NCBI GenBank assembly: GCA_026399475.1 | Contig: JAPLQY010000086.1 | Location: forward strand, 96,818-160,817 | Length of the DNA: 64,000 nucleotides | Reading direction: 5' to 3' | DNA from: Rhodocyclales bacterium | GTDB taxonomy: Bacteria; Pseudomonadota; Gammaproteobacteria; Burkholderiales; Rhodocyclaceae | Part shown: in pieces, positions 47,878 through 56,519 of the stretch | How the letters are laid out: every line of letters starts with the position of its first letter | Numbering within the stretch: position 1 is the stretch's first letter | Position numbers and translations under genes: made by a program | The notes under the pieces: generated by a model | Database searches by the model: none | What the model was told of the DNA's origin: nothing | Seen by the model: the letters and a program-made list of their open reading frames with translations, nothing else

Positions 47878-50747
47878 TTCGGCTTGACTCCGAGAAACGC
47901 AAGAATGCTGCTGCGCGTCTTCATTCCCGGATAGGGCTTCATCGTCTCGAATTGCGGCGAGGTCTGCTCGGGTTCACCTTCCTCTGCCTTGCTGATGCGC
48001 ACCCGCACGTCGTACCACGCTGCCTGCCCCGTGATCGGATCGGAATTCGATATCCGCCGGCCTGCTTCAGGCAGTTCTTCCGAAATCAGGTGATTGAGCA
48101 GAAAGCCCTTCTGCGACTCGTTGGCGTCCGGCGTCAGGTTCCACGCCCCGGCCGCCTTGCCAATGGCATTCCAGGTCCATACCGTACCGGGTTCCACCGC
48201 CTCCGAGTGGCGCGCCATGCAGCGTACCTTGCCCCATTGCGACTCGACCCAGATCCAGTCGCCATCCGCGATGCCCTGGCGGCGCGCCGTAAGCGTATTG
48301 ACGTAGAGATAGTTGTGGGTGTGTATCTGGCGCAGCCAGGCGTTCTGTGAATCCCATGAGTGGTACATCGCCATCGGTCGTTGCGTCACAGCCGCCAGCG
48401 GGTACTTGTGCTTGTCGGTGACCTGCGCTTCGAGCGAATCATAGTAGAAGGGCAGCGGATCGAAATAGGTATCGATGCGCTTCTTCAGATGCTCCGGCGG
48501 CTTGCGCGTCAGCCCCTTGCCCTGCGCGGCACTGCGGAAGCGCTGCAGCACTTCGGAATACAGGTGGATCAGGATCGGTTCGGCGTAGCGCGTGATGCGG
48601 TTGCGCTGCGACCATTCGAGGTAACCCTTGTTCCAGTTGCGCATGTACTGATAGGACTTGGGCAGTTCGTAATGGAACACGCAATTGTTCTTGGCGTACA
48701 TTTCCCACTGATTCGGGTTCGGCTCGCCGCGCAGGAACTTCTCGCCGCCCTTGCCCCGCCAGCCGGACAGAAAGCCGATGCCCGAACCCGGCTCGGTTTC
48801 CCAATTGACCACGAAGTCTGGATAGTCACGGAACTTACGCTCGCCTTGCTTGGTGACAAAGGCGGGCAGCTTGAGACGCGTACCGAGTTCGATCAGTACT
48901 TCCTGGAATGGCTTGCAGTCGCCCGATACCGGCACCACGGGAATGCGCACGGCATCGACCGGCCCGTCGAACTCGGAAATCGGCCGATCGAGCATGGACA
49001 TCACATCATGCCGCTCGAGGTAAGTTGTATCCGGCAGGATCAGGTCGGCGTAGGCCGTCATCTCGGAATGGAAGGCGTCGCAGACGACCAGGAAGGGAAT
49101 CTTGAATTCTCCCTTCTCGTCCTTGTCGTTCAGCATCATCCGCACCTCGGCCGTGTTCATGGTCGAGTTCCACGACATGTTGGCCATGAAAATCAGCAGT
49201 GTGTCGATGCGGTAAGGGTCTCCGCGCCAGGCATTGGTAATGGCGTTGTGCATCAGGCCGTGCACCGAGAGCGGATACTCCCAGGAGAACGCCTTGTCGA
49301 GGCGCACCGGGCTGCCGTCATCGTTGACGAACAGATCATCGGGATCGGACGGCCAGCCCAGCACCATGCCGTCGAGCGGATGGTTGGGCTGCACGGCACG
49401 CGGATCGTTTGGAGTGCGGGCACAAGGTGGAATCGGACGCGGGAAAGGCGCCTTGTGGCGGAAACCACCGGGGCGGTCGATGGTGCCCAAGAGCGACATC
49501 AGGATCGCCAACGCGCGTATGGTCTGGAAGCCGTTGCTGTGCGCCGCGAGGCCGCGCATGGCGTGGAAGGCGACCGGGTTGCCGGTCACCGTGTCGTGCT
49601 CATTGCCCCAGGAATCGGTCCAGGCGATCGGCAGTTCGATCTTCTGATCGCGCGCGGTGACACCCATCTCGTGAGCCAGGCGACGGATGATCTCGGTCGG
49701 AATGCCGGTGATCTGGCTGGCCCATTCCGGCGTGTAATCCTTGACCCGCTCGTGCAGCAACTGAAAGGCCGGTTTCACCGGGGTGCCGTCCGACAACTTG
49801 AACTCGCCCAGCAGGTAGGGGTCGGCGCCTGGCTTGTGCGTCACTACGGCGCGATCGGTATTGCGGTCCCACCAGAGCTTGTCCTGCGGTTCGTAACAGG
49901 CTTCTTCGGTCGGTACTTCGGTGCGCACGAAAAAGCCGAACTCGTCGTTGGTCTCGCTAACATTGATCAGTTGCCCGGCATTGCTGTACTGAACCAGGAA
50001 ATCGCGGTCGTAGAGTCCGGTGGCAATGATCTCGTGGATGATGGCGAGCAGCAGCGCACCGTCCGTACCAGGGCGGATCGGTACCCATTCGTCAGCGATG
50101 GCCGAATAGCCGGTACGCACCGGGTTGATCGAAATGAAACGCCCGCCGTCGCGCTTGAACTTGGACAGCGCTATTTTCAGCGGGTTCGAGTGATGATCTT
50201 CAGCGGTCCCGATCATGACAAACAGCTTGGCGCGATCGAGGTCCGGCCCGCCGAATTCCCAGAACGAGCCGCCGATGGTGTAAATCATGCCGGCGGCCAT
50301 GTTTACCGAACAAAAGCCGCCATGCGCCGCATAGTTCGGTGTGCCGAACTGGCGCGCAAACATTCCGGTCAGCGCCTGCATCTGGTCACGACCGGTGAAC
50401 AGCGCAAATTTTTTCGGATCGGTCGCGCGTATTTTGCCCAGGCGTTCGGCCAGCGTGGCGAAGGCCTCGTCCCACTCGATTTCCTCGAAATCGCCGGCGC
50501 CGCGCTCTGCTCCGGCCTTGCGTTTCAGGGGCTTCAGCAGGCGCGCCGGAGAATACTGCTTCATGATGCCCGACGAACCCTTGGCGCAGATCACTCCCTT
50601 GTTGAGCGGATGATCCGGGTTGCCATCGATGTAGCGCACCACGCCATCACGCAGATGCACCCGGATGCCGCAGCGGCAGGCGCACATGTAGCAGGTCGTG
50701 TTCTTGACTTCCTGAACCGAAGGAGAGGGTGTGTCAGCGGCTTGCAT
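47874..50747 (-). CDS. soeA: sulfite:quinone oxidoreductase molybdoprotein SoeA
   Basis: A 957-residue DMSO-reductase-family molybdopterin enzyme. The 4Fe-4S site is C19-x2-C22-x3-C26 ... C54, followed by the bis-MGD core with GTAEDHHSNPLKIALSKFKRDGGRFISINP and a C-terminal dinucleotide domain. No Tat signal is present, matching cytoplasmic SoeABC, which oxidises sulfite to sulfate in Allochromatium and relatives. soeB follows with a 4-base overlap. It is divergent from a small operon (50941-52060), with 193 bases between the starts. Polysulfide or thiosulfate reductases have related catalytic subunits but usually carry a Tat signal, which is absent here. Confidence 0.92.
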   Translation of the reverse strand: MQAADTPSPSVQEVKNTTCYMCACRCGIRVHLRDGVVRYIDGNPDHPLNKGVICAKGSSGIMKQYSPARLLKPLKRKAGAERGAGDFEEIEWDEAFATLAERLGKIRATDPKKFALFTGRDQMQALTGMFARQFGTPNYAAHGGFCSVNMAAGMIYTIGGSFWEFGGPDLDRAKLFVMIGTAEDHHSNPLKIALSKFKRDGGRFISINPVRTGYSAIADEWVPIRPGTDGALLLAIIHEIIATGLYDRDFLVQYSNAGQLINVSETNDEFGFFVRTEVPTEEACYEPQDKLWWDRNTDRAVVTHKPGADPYLLGEFKLSDGTPVKPAFQLLHERVKDYTPEWASQITGIPTEIIRRLAHEMGVTARDQKIELPIAWTDSWGNEHDTVTGNPVAFHAMRGLAAHSNGFQTIRALAILMSLLGTIDRPGGFRHKAPFPRPIPPCARTPNDPRAVQPNHPLDGMVLGWPSDPDDLFVNDDGSPVRLDKAFSWEYPLSVHGLMHNAITNAWRGDPYRIDTLLIFMANMSWNSTMNTAEVRMMLNDKDEKGEFKIPFLVVCDAFHSEMTAYADLILPDTTYLERHDVMSMLDRPISEFDGPVDAVRIPVVPVSGDCKPFQEVLIELGTRLKLPAFVTKQGERKFRDYPDFVVNWETEPGSGIGFLSGWRGKGGEKFLRGEPNPNQWEMYAKNNCVFHYELPKSYQYMRNWNKGYLEWSQRNRITRYAEPILIHLYSEVLQRFRSAAQGKGLTRKPPEHLKKRIDTYFDPLPFYYDSLEAQVTDKHKYPLAAVTQRPMAMYHSWDSQNAWLRQIHTHNYLYVNTLTARRQGIADGDWIWVESQWGKVRCMARHSEAVEPGTVWTWNAIGKAAGAWNLTPDANESQKGFLLNHLISEELPEAGRRISNSDPITGQAAWYDVRVRISKAEEGEPEQTSPQFETMKPYPGMKTRSSILAFLGVKPK

Positions 50748-50940
50748 GTAAGGAAGTCGTCACGAGGCCGGGCCGGCACATTAGAAGGTTCCGATATTCT
50801 GACGACAAGCCCGGTGCCGGCACAAGGGGATAATTTCTATTTTTGGATAAGCAACAGTGATTGCCCGAAATCACCTGGCCGCTGTAGAGTAGCCGGCCCG
50901 TGCTTGATGCGTGCCGAGCACTGCTTGAGAGCTAATTGTG

Positions 50941-51345
50941 ATGAATATCCCCGACTTCACCGATACCGAATGGCAACTGGTCAGCCAGATTCTGCTCGAG
51001 CGTTACAGTCGCCTGGTGCCACTGCAGGCGGCCGACGTCGAACTGCAACTCGACCCCTCCAGCGAAACACTAACCACCTGCCCCTCGCTTTACTGGAACG
51101 AGCTTGGCGCCGAATTCATCGTCAGCAAGCTGGCGGACCAGCGTTACCGCTGCCAGTTCTTTTATTCCGCCGACGAGCAGTTCGGCACCGGCCGGGACTT
51201 CTATGACAATCTTGGCGATTGCGTGACCAACCTGCTGCAGCTCCAGGCCGACCATCACAGCACACGATCCTCGGCATTGACCGAAACCCTGGGCAACAAG
51301 GCGCCGGCGCAGGATGACGACTACCACGGCCCGCTGGTGATATGA
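50941..51345 (+). CDS. conserved hypothetical protein, first gene of a three-gene operon
   Basis: A 134-residue acidic soluble protein (NIPDFTDTEWQLVSQILLERY; YRCQFFYSADEQFGTGRDFYDNLGDCVTNLLQLQADH). I recognise no family. A GTG at 50938 lies one codon upstream of the ATG used. It is divergent from soeA and overlaps the next gene by 4 bases. No signal peptide or membrane segment is seen. Confidence 0.7.
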   Translation: MNIPDFTDTEWQLVSQILLERYSRLVPLQAADVELQLDPSSETLTTCPSLYWNELGAEFIVSKLADQRYRCQFFYSADEQFGTGRDFYDNLGDCVTNLLQLQADHHSTRSSALTETLGNKAPAQDDDYHGPLVI

Positions 51346-51530
51346 CGCTGGAGAGGGCGCGACAGCTGCTGCGCACCCAGGCGGACTTCGGCGGCGGCTA
51401 CAATCGCAATTCCGCACGCCTGATCCTCGCCGAGGTGGTGCGGGAGCATGGGCAGGCTGCGGCTGACACATTGATCCGCGAACTTCGTCTCGGCGAAATC
51501 TTCGGCTTGACGGCCGGCAAGGAAAAATGA
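51342..51530 (+). CDS. small conserved hypothetical protein
   Basis: A 62-residue protein with an amphipathic helical pattern (TLERARQLLRTQADFGGGYNRNSARLILAEVVREHG). It overlaps both neighbours by 4 bases (ATGA at each end), which strongly suggests it is translated even though short. I cannot assign a function. Confidence 0.7.
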   Translation: MTLERARQLLRTQADFGGGYNRNSARLILAEVVREHGQAAADTLIRELRLGEIFGLTAGKEK

Positions 51531-52060
51531 AGGTCTGCATTCTCTCCGATAGCCACGACCGCGGCCCCCTGATGGCAGCGGCGGTATCCGCCGCCATGGA
51601 CGAGGGCGCCGAGGCAGTGATCCATTGCGGCGACATCATCGGCGGCAACACGCTCAAAGCGTCGCTCAAGCTCGGCCTGCCGATCCATGCCGTGCATGGC
51701 AACAACCTGGGCGACCCGGTTTCCATCGCCCGCATGGCCTGCCATTCGGACGACCTGCTGCACTATCACGGCCAGGATGCCGAGATCGAACTCGGCGGGC
51801 GACGCATTTTCCTCACCCACTATCCGCACCTGGGTCACGGCATGGCCTGCACCGGCAACTACGATCTGGTCTGCTATGGGCACAGCCACAAGGCCGAAAT
51901 TCGCCAGCAGCCCAACGTCAGGGGCGGCCTCACCTGGCTGGTCAATCCCGGTACCGTCGCCGGTCTCGGCGCACCGAAGGCCACCTGGATACTGGGCGAC
52001 CTGGAGACGCTGCGGTTCGAGATCCGCGAATTGGTAACCGTACCGGCGACGAGCACATAG
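51527..52060 (+). CDS. YfcE-like metallophosphoesterase
   Basis: A 177-residue phosphodiesterase. The metal ligands are in CILSDSHDRG, VIHCGDIIGG, HAVHGNNLGD, and the later HYPHLGHG and CYGHSHKAEI, the usual D-x-H ... GD ... GN(H) ... GH-x-H set of YfcE/MJ0936-type enzymes. It probably cleaves phosphodiesters with Mn; the natural substrate is unknown. Its start overlaps the previous gene by 4 bases. It ends 140 bases before qmoA. Confidence 0.88.
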   Translation: MKVCILSDSHDRGPLMAAAVSAAMDEGAEAVIHCGDIIGGNTLKASLKLGLPIHAVHGNNLGDPVSIARMACHSDDLLHYHGQDAEIELGGRRIFLTHYPHLGHGMACTGNYDLVCYGHSHKAEIRQQPNVRGGLTWLVNPGTVAGLGAPKATWILGDLETLRFEIRELVTVPATST

Positions 52061-52200
52061 CAGAGCCCTGCAGACGCCGTTGCCGCAATAGTTTCGGCGC
52101 ATTCAGCTTTTCTATTCAAACATTGGAAGATTGCACAGGCTGGAGACGGTGCAGCGGCTAGAATTGCTTGCACACAAGATCATTCTTCCGGGAGCTCGAT

Positions 52201-53487
52201 GTGACGGCTTCAATAGCAACCAACCAGACCATTCTGGTCGTCGGCGGTGGCATCAGCGGCATGACGGCGGCGCTGGAAGCCGCTGAATGCGGCAAGCAGG
52301 TGATTCTGGTCGAAAAGACCCCCGTCCTCGGCGGCCGCACCGCGCGGCTCTACCGCTACTTTCCCAAGATGTGCCACCCCACCTGCGGGCTGGAAATCAA
52401 CTTGCGGCGCCTCAAGCAGAACCGCAACGTGCGCCTGATGACCATGACCGAGGTCACTGCCGTTTCGGGCAGCCGCGGCAATTACGAAGTAACGCTGAAG
52501 GTCTCCCCGCGCTACGTCAATGAAAACTGCACTGCCTGCGGCAAGTGCGGCGAGGCGGTGACCGCCGAAGTATCGAACCCCTGGAACTACGGCCTGGACA
52601 AGATGAAGGCGGCCTACCTGCCGCACAACATGGCCCATCCGCAGCGCTATGTAATCGACCCCTCCATCATCGGCATGCCGGAGGGCGAGAAGGCCAAGGC
52701 GGCCTGCCCGGTCGGTGCCGTTGATCTTGACATGAAGGAAGAGTCCGTCACGCTGCAAGTTGGCGCCGTGATCTGGGCCACCGGCTGGCGACCCTACGAT
52801 GCCGCCAAGATTCAGCCCTACGGCTACGACCGCTTCCCCAACGTGATTACCAGCCTCGAGTTCGAGCGTCTGGCCGATCCGCAGGGCCCCACTGGCGGCA
52901 AGATCCTGCGCCCGGGCGACGGCAAGGAGGCGAAGAATGTCGCCTTCATCCAGTGCGCCGGATCGCGCGACGAGAACCACCTGCGCCACTGCTCGCGTAT
53001 CTGCTGCATGGCCTCGCTCAAACAAACCCAGTACGTGCGCGAAGCCTTCGGCGACACAGGCAAGTCAACGATCTACTACATCGACATCCGCGCCATCGAC
53101 CGCTTCGAGGACTTCTACCAGATGGTGCAGAAGGATGCGACGGTCAGCTTCGTCAAGAGCAAGGTCGCCAAGATCGTCGAGAACCAGGAGAACGGCAACC
53201 CGATCCTGCACGGGGTGGATACCGAGGGCTACCATCGTTACGCCACCGAGCACGATCTGGTCGTTCTGGCGGTCGGCATGGAGCCCGAGATCACCGGCGT
53301 AAAGCTGCCAGATGACATCATCCTCGATTCATCGAACTTCATTGAGGGCAGCAAGGACGGTGGCATGTTCGGCGCCGGCGCCGCGGCCAGCCCGCTCGAT
53401 GTCAATCGCTCGGTTCAAAGTGCCACTGCGGCGAGCTTGCACGCCATTCAAGTGATTCGTAAAACCGCTTCAACAGAGGCCGCGTAA
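52201..53487 (+). CDS. qmoA: QmoA, HdrA-like flavoprotein of the Qmo complex
   Basis: A 428-residue flavoprotein. The FAD-binding GGGISGMTAALEAAECGKQV opens the protein; VLGGRTARLYRYFPKMCHPTCGLEIN and CTACGKCGEAV supply cysteines for a cluster; CAGSRDENHLRHCSRICCMASLKQ is the HdrA-type cysteine block. Start is GTG at 52201, with GGGAG about 6 bases upstream. Qmo exchanges electrons between AprBA and the quinone pool. qmoB follows after a 117-base gap holding a GC-rich repeat. AprA lies 9 kb downstream, so both parts of the pathway are close. Confidence 0.93.
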   Translation: MTASIATNQTILVVGGGISGMTAALEAAECGKQVILVEKTPVLGGRTARLYRYFPKMCHPTCGLEINLRRLKQNRNVRLMTMTEVTAVSGSRGNYEVTLKVSPRYVNENCTACGKCGEAVTAEVSNPWNYGLDKMKAAYLPHNMAHPQRYVIDPSIIGMPEGEKAKAACPVGAVDLDMKEESVTLQVGAVIWATGWRPYDAAKIQPYGYDRFPNVITSLEFERLADPQGPTGGKILRPGDGKEAKNVAFIQCAGSRDENHLRHCSRICCMASLKQTQYVREAFGDTGKSTIYYIDIRAIDRFEDFYQMVQKDATVSFVKSKVAKIVENQENGNPILHGVDTEGYHRYATEHDLVVLAVGMEPEITGVKLPDDIILDSSNFIEGSKDGGMFGAGAAASPLDVNRSVQSATAASLHAIQVIRKTASTEAA

Positions 53488-53604
53488 TGAAGGCCTTCCC
53501 CCTGCCCCCCTTCCCGAGGAAGGGGGCAATCACGGTTCGCGGGCTGTGCCCGCTCCAGTGCAATGACTCGCTGCCCCCTTGGGGCGGCCCTGCGGAGGCA
53601 GCAC
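53488..53604. repeat. GC-rich intergenic repeat element (copy 2) before qmoB
   Basis: It contains CCCCTTCC-CGA-GGAAGGGG, then GCTGCCCCCTTGGGGCGGCC and CTGCGGAGGCAG, all with hairpin potential. Its last part, GCGGAGG, serves as the ribosome-binding site of qmoB. The end is similar to the 10475-10553 element, whose minus strand ends CGGCCCTTCGGGAGG before secF. Confidence 0.55.
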
Positions 53605-55848
53605 ATGGCTGACAACAAATTCGCCGCGTATATCTGCTCCGGCTGTGGCATCGGCGATGCCATGAAGGTGCCGCAGCTCGAAGCCATCGCCAAGAAGGAA
53701 GGCAAGATGGCCATCGTCAAGAGCCATCCCTTCCTCTGCAACGCCGAGGGCGTGCAGACGATCAAGGACGACATCGCCAACGAGGCGGTGACGCACGTCT
53801 GCATCGCCGCCTGTTCGCGCCGCGCCAAGACCGAGGCCTTCCAGTTCGACGGCGTTGCCATGTCCCGCGCCAACCTGCGCGAAGGCGTGCTTTGGGTAGT
53901 CGCCGCCGGCAAGGAGCACGACGAAGTGCGCCAGGAAATGGCGGCCGACTACGTCCGCATGGGCTGCGCCGAACTCAAGAAGATGACCCAGCCCACCGGC
54001 AACGTCAAGGAAAGCTCTAGCAAGCGCATCCTCGTCGTCGGTGGCGGCATGAGCGGCATGACCGCCGCGATGGAAATCGCTGCAACCGGCTATGAGGCAG
54101 TGCTGGTCGAGAAAACCGGCGCATTGGGCGGCATGACTGCGCAACTGTGGAAGCGCCAGCCCTTCAAGGAGCCCTACGCCGCGGCACAGGAGACCGGGGT
54201 GACCGAGATGGCAGCGAAGATCGCCGCCAACCCGCTGATCAAGCTGCACCTGAATTCGACCATCGCCGAAACCTCAGGCGCCCCCGGCCGCTTCGTGATC
54301 AAGGTCGCCCAGGAATCGGGAGCCGTGACCGAGGAAACCGTCGGCGCCATCGTGCAGGCGACGGGCTTCACCACCTACGACATGGCCAAGCTGCCCGAAC
54401 TCGGTGGTGGCCAGCCCAACGTGGTCGACCAGGCCGGACTCGAAAAGTTCGCCCTCCAGGCCAACGGCGGCGCCATCAAGCGCGCCGACGGCAAGGAAGT
54501 CAAATCGGTGGTCTTCGTCCAGTGCGCCGGCCAGCGCGATGATACCGGTACGCACCTGTCCTACTGCTCGGGTCACTGCTGCGGCACAAGCATCAAGCAG
54601 GCGACCTACTTCAAGGACCAGAATCCCGACATCGACACCGTGATCGTGTATCAGGATCTGCGCGTGCCGGGCATGGGCGAGGATTTCTACCGCAGCGCCC
54701 AGGAACGCGGCGTGATCTTCAGCAAGGGCAAGGCGAGCAAGGTTGCCGGCGGCGATAGTTGTGCGGTGACGTTCAAGGACCTGATCCTCGACGAAGAGAA
54801 CACCATTGCCGCCGATCTCGTGGTGCTCGCCACCGGCCAGGTGCCGAATGCCGGTGTCGACCTCGAAGCCTGGAATCCGGTGGTAACGGCAGCCGACGGT
54901 GGCGACGCCGCGGCCAAGGCCGCGCGCGACGAGATGAAGACGATTTCGATCCTCAATCTCAACTACCGTCAAGGCCCGGACATGCCGCAGTTCAAGCATG
55001 GCTTCGCCGACTCGCACTTCATCTGCTTCCCCTACGAGACGCGTCGCACCGGCATCTATGCCGCCGGCCCGGTGCGCCGTCCGATGGACATCCTGCAAGC
55101 CACCGACGACGCCACTGGCGCCGCACTGAAGGCGATCCAGGCGGTGGAAAGCGTTGCCGTCGGCCGTGCCGCGCATCCGCGCTCGGGCGACCTGTCCTTC
55201 CCCACGGCCCGTCTCGAAGGCTGCACCCAGTGCAAGCGCTGCACGGTGGAGTGCCCCTTCGGCGCCATCGACGAAGACGAACGACGTTTCCCGGTCTTCA
55301 ACGAGGAGCGCTGCCGCCGCTGCGGCACCTGCATGGGCGCCTGCCCGGTGCGCGTGATCTCCTTCGAGAACTACTCCTGCGACACCGTCGGCAGCCAGGT
55401 CAAGGCGATCGAGATCCCCGAGGAGGACGAAGAGAAGCCGCGCATCCTGGTCCTTGCCTGCGAGAACGATGCCTACCCGGCGCTCGATATGGCGGGTCTG
55501 GCACGCCTGAACTACTCCGCTTTCGTCCGCATCATCCCGGTGCGCTGCCTCGGCTCGGTGAACACCATCTGGATCACCGACGCAATGAACTCCGGTTACG
55601 ACGGCGTGATGATGATGGGCTGCAAGAAGGGCGACGACTACCAGTGCCACTTCGTCAAGGGCTCCGAACTCGCGCACTACCGCATGAGCAAGATCGGCGA
55701 CACGCTGACCCAGCTCGGTCTCGAACCGGAACGCGTCGTCACGCAGGAAGTCGCCATCACCGACAACCAGCGCGTGGTCACGCTGATCAACGACTACGTC
55801 GCCGAACTCGAAAAGCTCGGCCCCTCGCCCATGAAGGGCTTCGGCTAA
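53605..55848 (+). CDS. qmoB: QmoB, HdrA/MvhD-like flavoprotein of the Qmo complex
   Basis: A 747-residue protein. An N-terminal region with Cys (ICSGCGIGD; HPFLCNAEG; CIAACSRR) leads to an FAD domain at about residues 145-175 (ILVVGGGMSGMTAAMEI). Two ferredoxin motifs follow, CTQCKRCTVECPFGAI and CRRCGTCMGACPVRVI, then a C-terminal MvhD-type domain (CENDAYPALD; GCKKGDDYQCHF). This is the full QmoB layout. The start at 53605 has GGAGG 8 bases upstream. hdrC follows 22 bases later. Confidence 0.95.
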   Translation: MADNKFAAYICSGCGIGDAMKVPQLEAIAKKEGKMAIVKSHPFLCNAEGVQTIKDDIANEAVTHVCIAACSRRAKTEAFQFDGVAMSRANLREGVLWVVAAGKEHDEVRQEMAADYVRMGCAELKKMTQPTGNVKESSSKRILVVGGGMSGMTAAMEIAATGYEAVLVEKTGALGGMTAQLWKRQPFKEPYAAAQETGVTEMAAKIAANPLIKLHLNSTIAETSGAPGRFVIKVAQESGAVTEETVGAIVQATGFTTYDMAKLPELGGGQPNVVDQAGLEKFALQANGGAIKRADGKEVKSVVFVQCAGQRDDTGTHLSYCSGHCCGTSIKQATYFKDQNPDIDTVIVYQDLRVPGMGEDFYRSAQERGVIFSKGKASKVAGGDSCAVTFKDLILDEENTIAADLVVLATGQVPNAGVDLEAWNPVVTAADGGDAAAKAARDEMKTISILNLNYRQGPDMPQFKHGFADSHFICFPYETRRTGIYAAGPVRRPMDILQATDDATGAALKAIQAVESVAVGRAAHPRSGDLSFPTARLEGCTQCKRCTVECPFGAIDEDERRFPVFNEERCRRCGTCMGACPVRVISFENYSCDTVGSQVKAIEIPEEDEEKPRILVLACENDAYPALDMAGLARLNYSAFVRIIPVRCLGSVNTIWITDAMNSGYDGVMMMGCKKGDDYQCHFVKGSELAHYRMSKIGDTLTQLGLEPERVVTQEVAITDNQRVVTLINDYVAELEKLGPSPMKGFG

Positions 55849-55870
55849 GCCAACACTGGAGACGAGACAG

Positions 55871-56506
55871 ATGACTACCGCCACTCAAACTGCGAACTCG
55901 GGTGCCCTGGAACGTTACCGCAACAACTTCCTCAAGGAAGTCGAAGCCAACGTCGAAGAAGGCCACATGGTCAAGATGTGCATGCAGTGCGGCGTCTGCG
56001 CCGGCTCCTGCCCCTTGGGCAACGCGTGGGAACATTCGCCGCAGAAGATCTTCATGATGATCCGCGCCGGCAAGCGCGACGAGGTGCTGGGTTCCGACTC
56101 GATGTTCATGTGCACCTCCTGCTACAACTGCATCGTGCGCTGCCCGCGGCAACTGCCGATCACGCACATCATGCACGGCCTGGCCAATTACGCCCATCGC
56201 CTCAACCTGGCACCGAAAGGCCAGCCGACGCGCGATTTCGCCACGCTGTTCTGGAACAACGCGATCAAGAAGGGCCGTGTCAACGAACTGACGCTGACGC
56301 TGCGCCACTACTTCAGGGGCGGCCTGGTGTCCGGCATCAAGGAGGCGCTGGGCATGCAGAGCATTGGCCTCGGCCTGTTCCTGGCCAAGCGCCTCAACCC
56401 CATGGAAATCTTCGGCGGCCACGGCGTCAAGGACCTCAAGGGATTCCACGCCATCATCGCCAAGGCGAAAGAAATCGAGGATCGCAAAAAGGGCTACAGC
56501 GCCTGA
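55871..56506 (+). CDS. hdrC: HdrC-like iron-sulfur subunit
   Basis: A 211-residue soluble protein. Two 4Fe-4S motifs lie in the first half: CMQCGVCAGSCPLG near residue 37 and CTSCYNCIVRCPRQ near residue 81. The rest is helical with no clear membrane segment. In many organisms QmoC combines such a domain with a haem b membrane anchor; here there is no such fusion, and hdrB follows instead. It fits the qmoAB-hdrBC arrangement known in some sulfur oxidisers and Gram-positive sulfate reducers. The start lies 22 bases after qmoB. Confidence 0.92.
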   Translation: MTTATQTANSGALERYRNNFLKEVEANVEEGHMVKMCMQCGVCAGSCPLGNAWEHSPQKIFMMIRAGKRDEVLGSDSMFMCTSCYNCIVRCPRQLPITHIMHGLANYAHRLNLAPKGQPTRDFATLFWNNAIKKGRVNELTLTLRHYFRGGLVSGIKEALGMQSIGLGLFLAKRLNPMEIFGGHGVKDLKGFHAIIAKAKEIEDRKKGYSA

Positions 56507-56519
56507 GGAGGCAAGACAA

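Noticed and set aside
47874..50747. Polysulfide or thiosulfate reductase catalytic subunit (PsrA/PhsA) instead of SoeA
   Set aside because: No Tat signal is present, and the gene order with a DmsC-type anchor and nearby sulfur oxidation genes fits the cytoplasmic sulfite oxidising enzyme better. Biochemistry would be needed to be certain.
48360..50937. Long plus-strand open frame opposite soeA
   Set aside because: The translation has no recognisable domain, is rich in His, Arg and Gly as in antisense shadows, and soeA on the other strand is a clear molybdoenzyme.
52132..52176. Promoter for qmoA (TTGCAC and TAGAAT)
   Set aside because: The spacer is 22 bases, too long to support a call.
54274..55884. 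536-residue minus-strand frame opposite qmoB
   Set aside because: A shadow of qmoB with no motif of its own; the plus strand has FAD and ferredoxin motifs.
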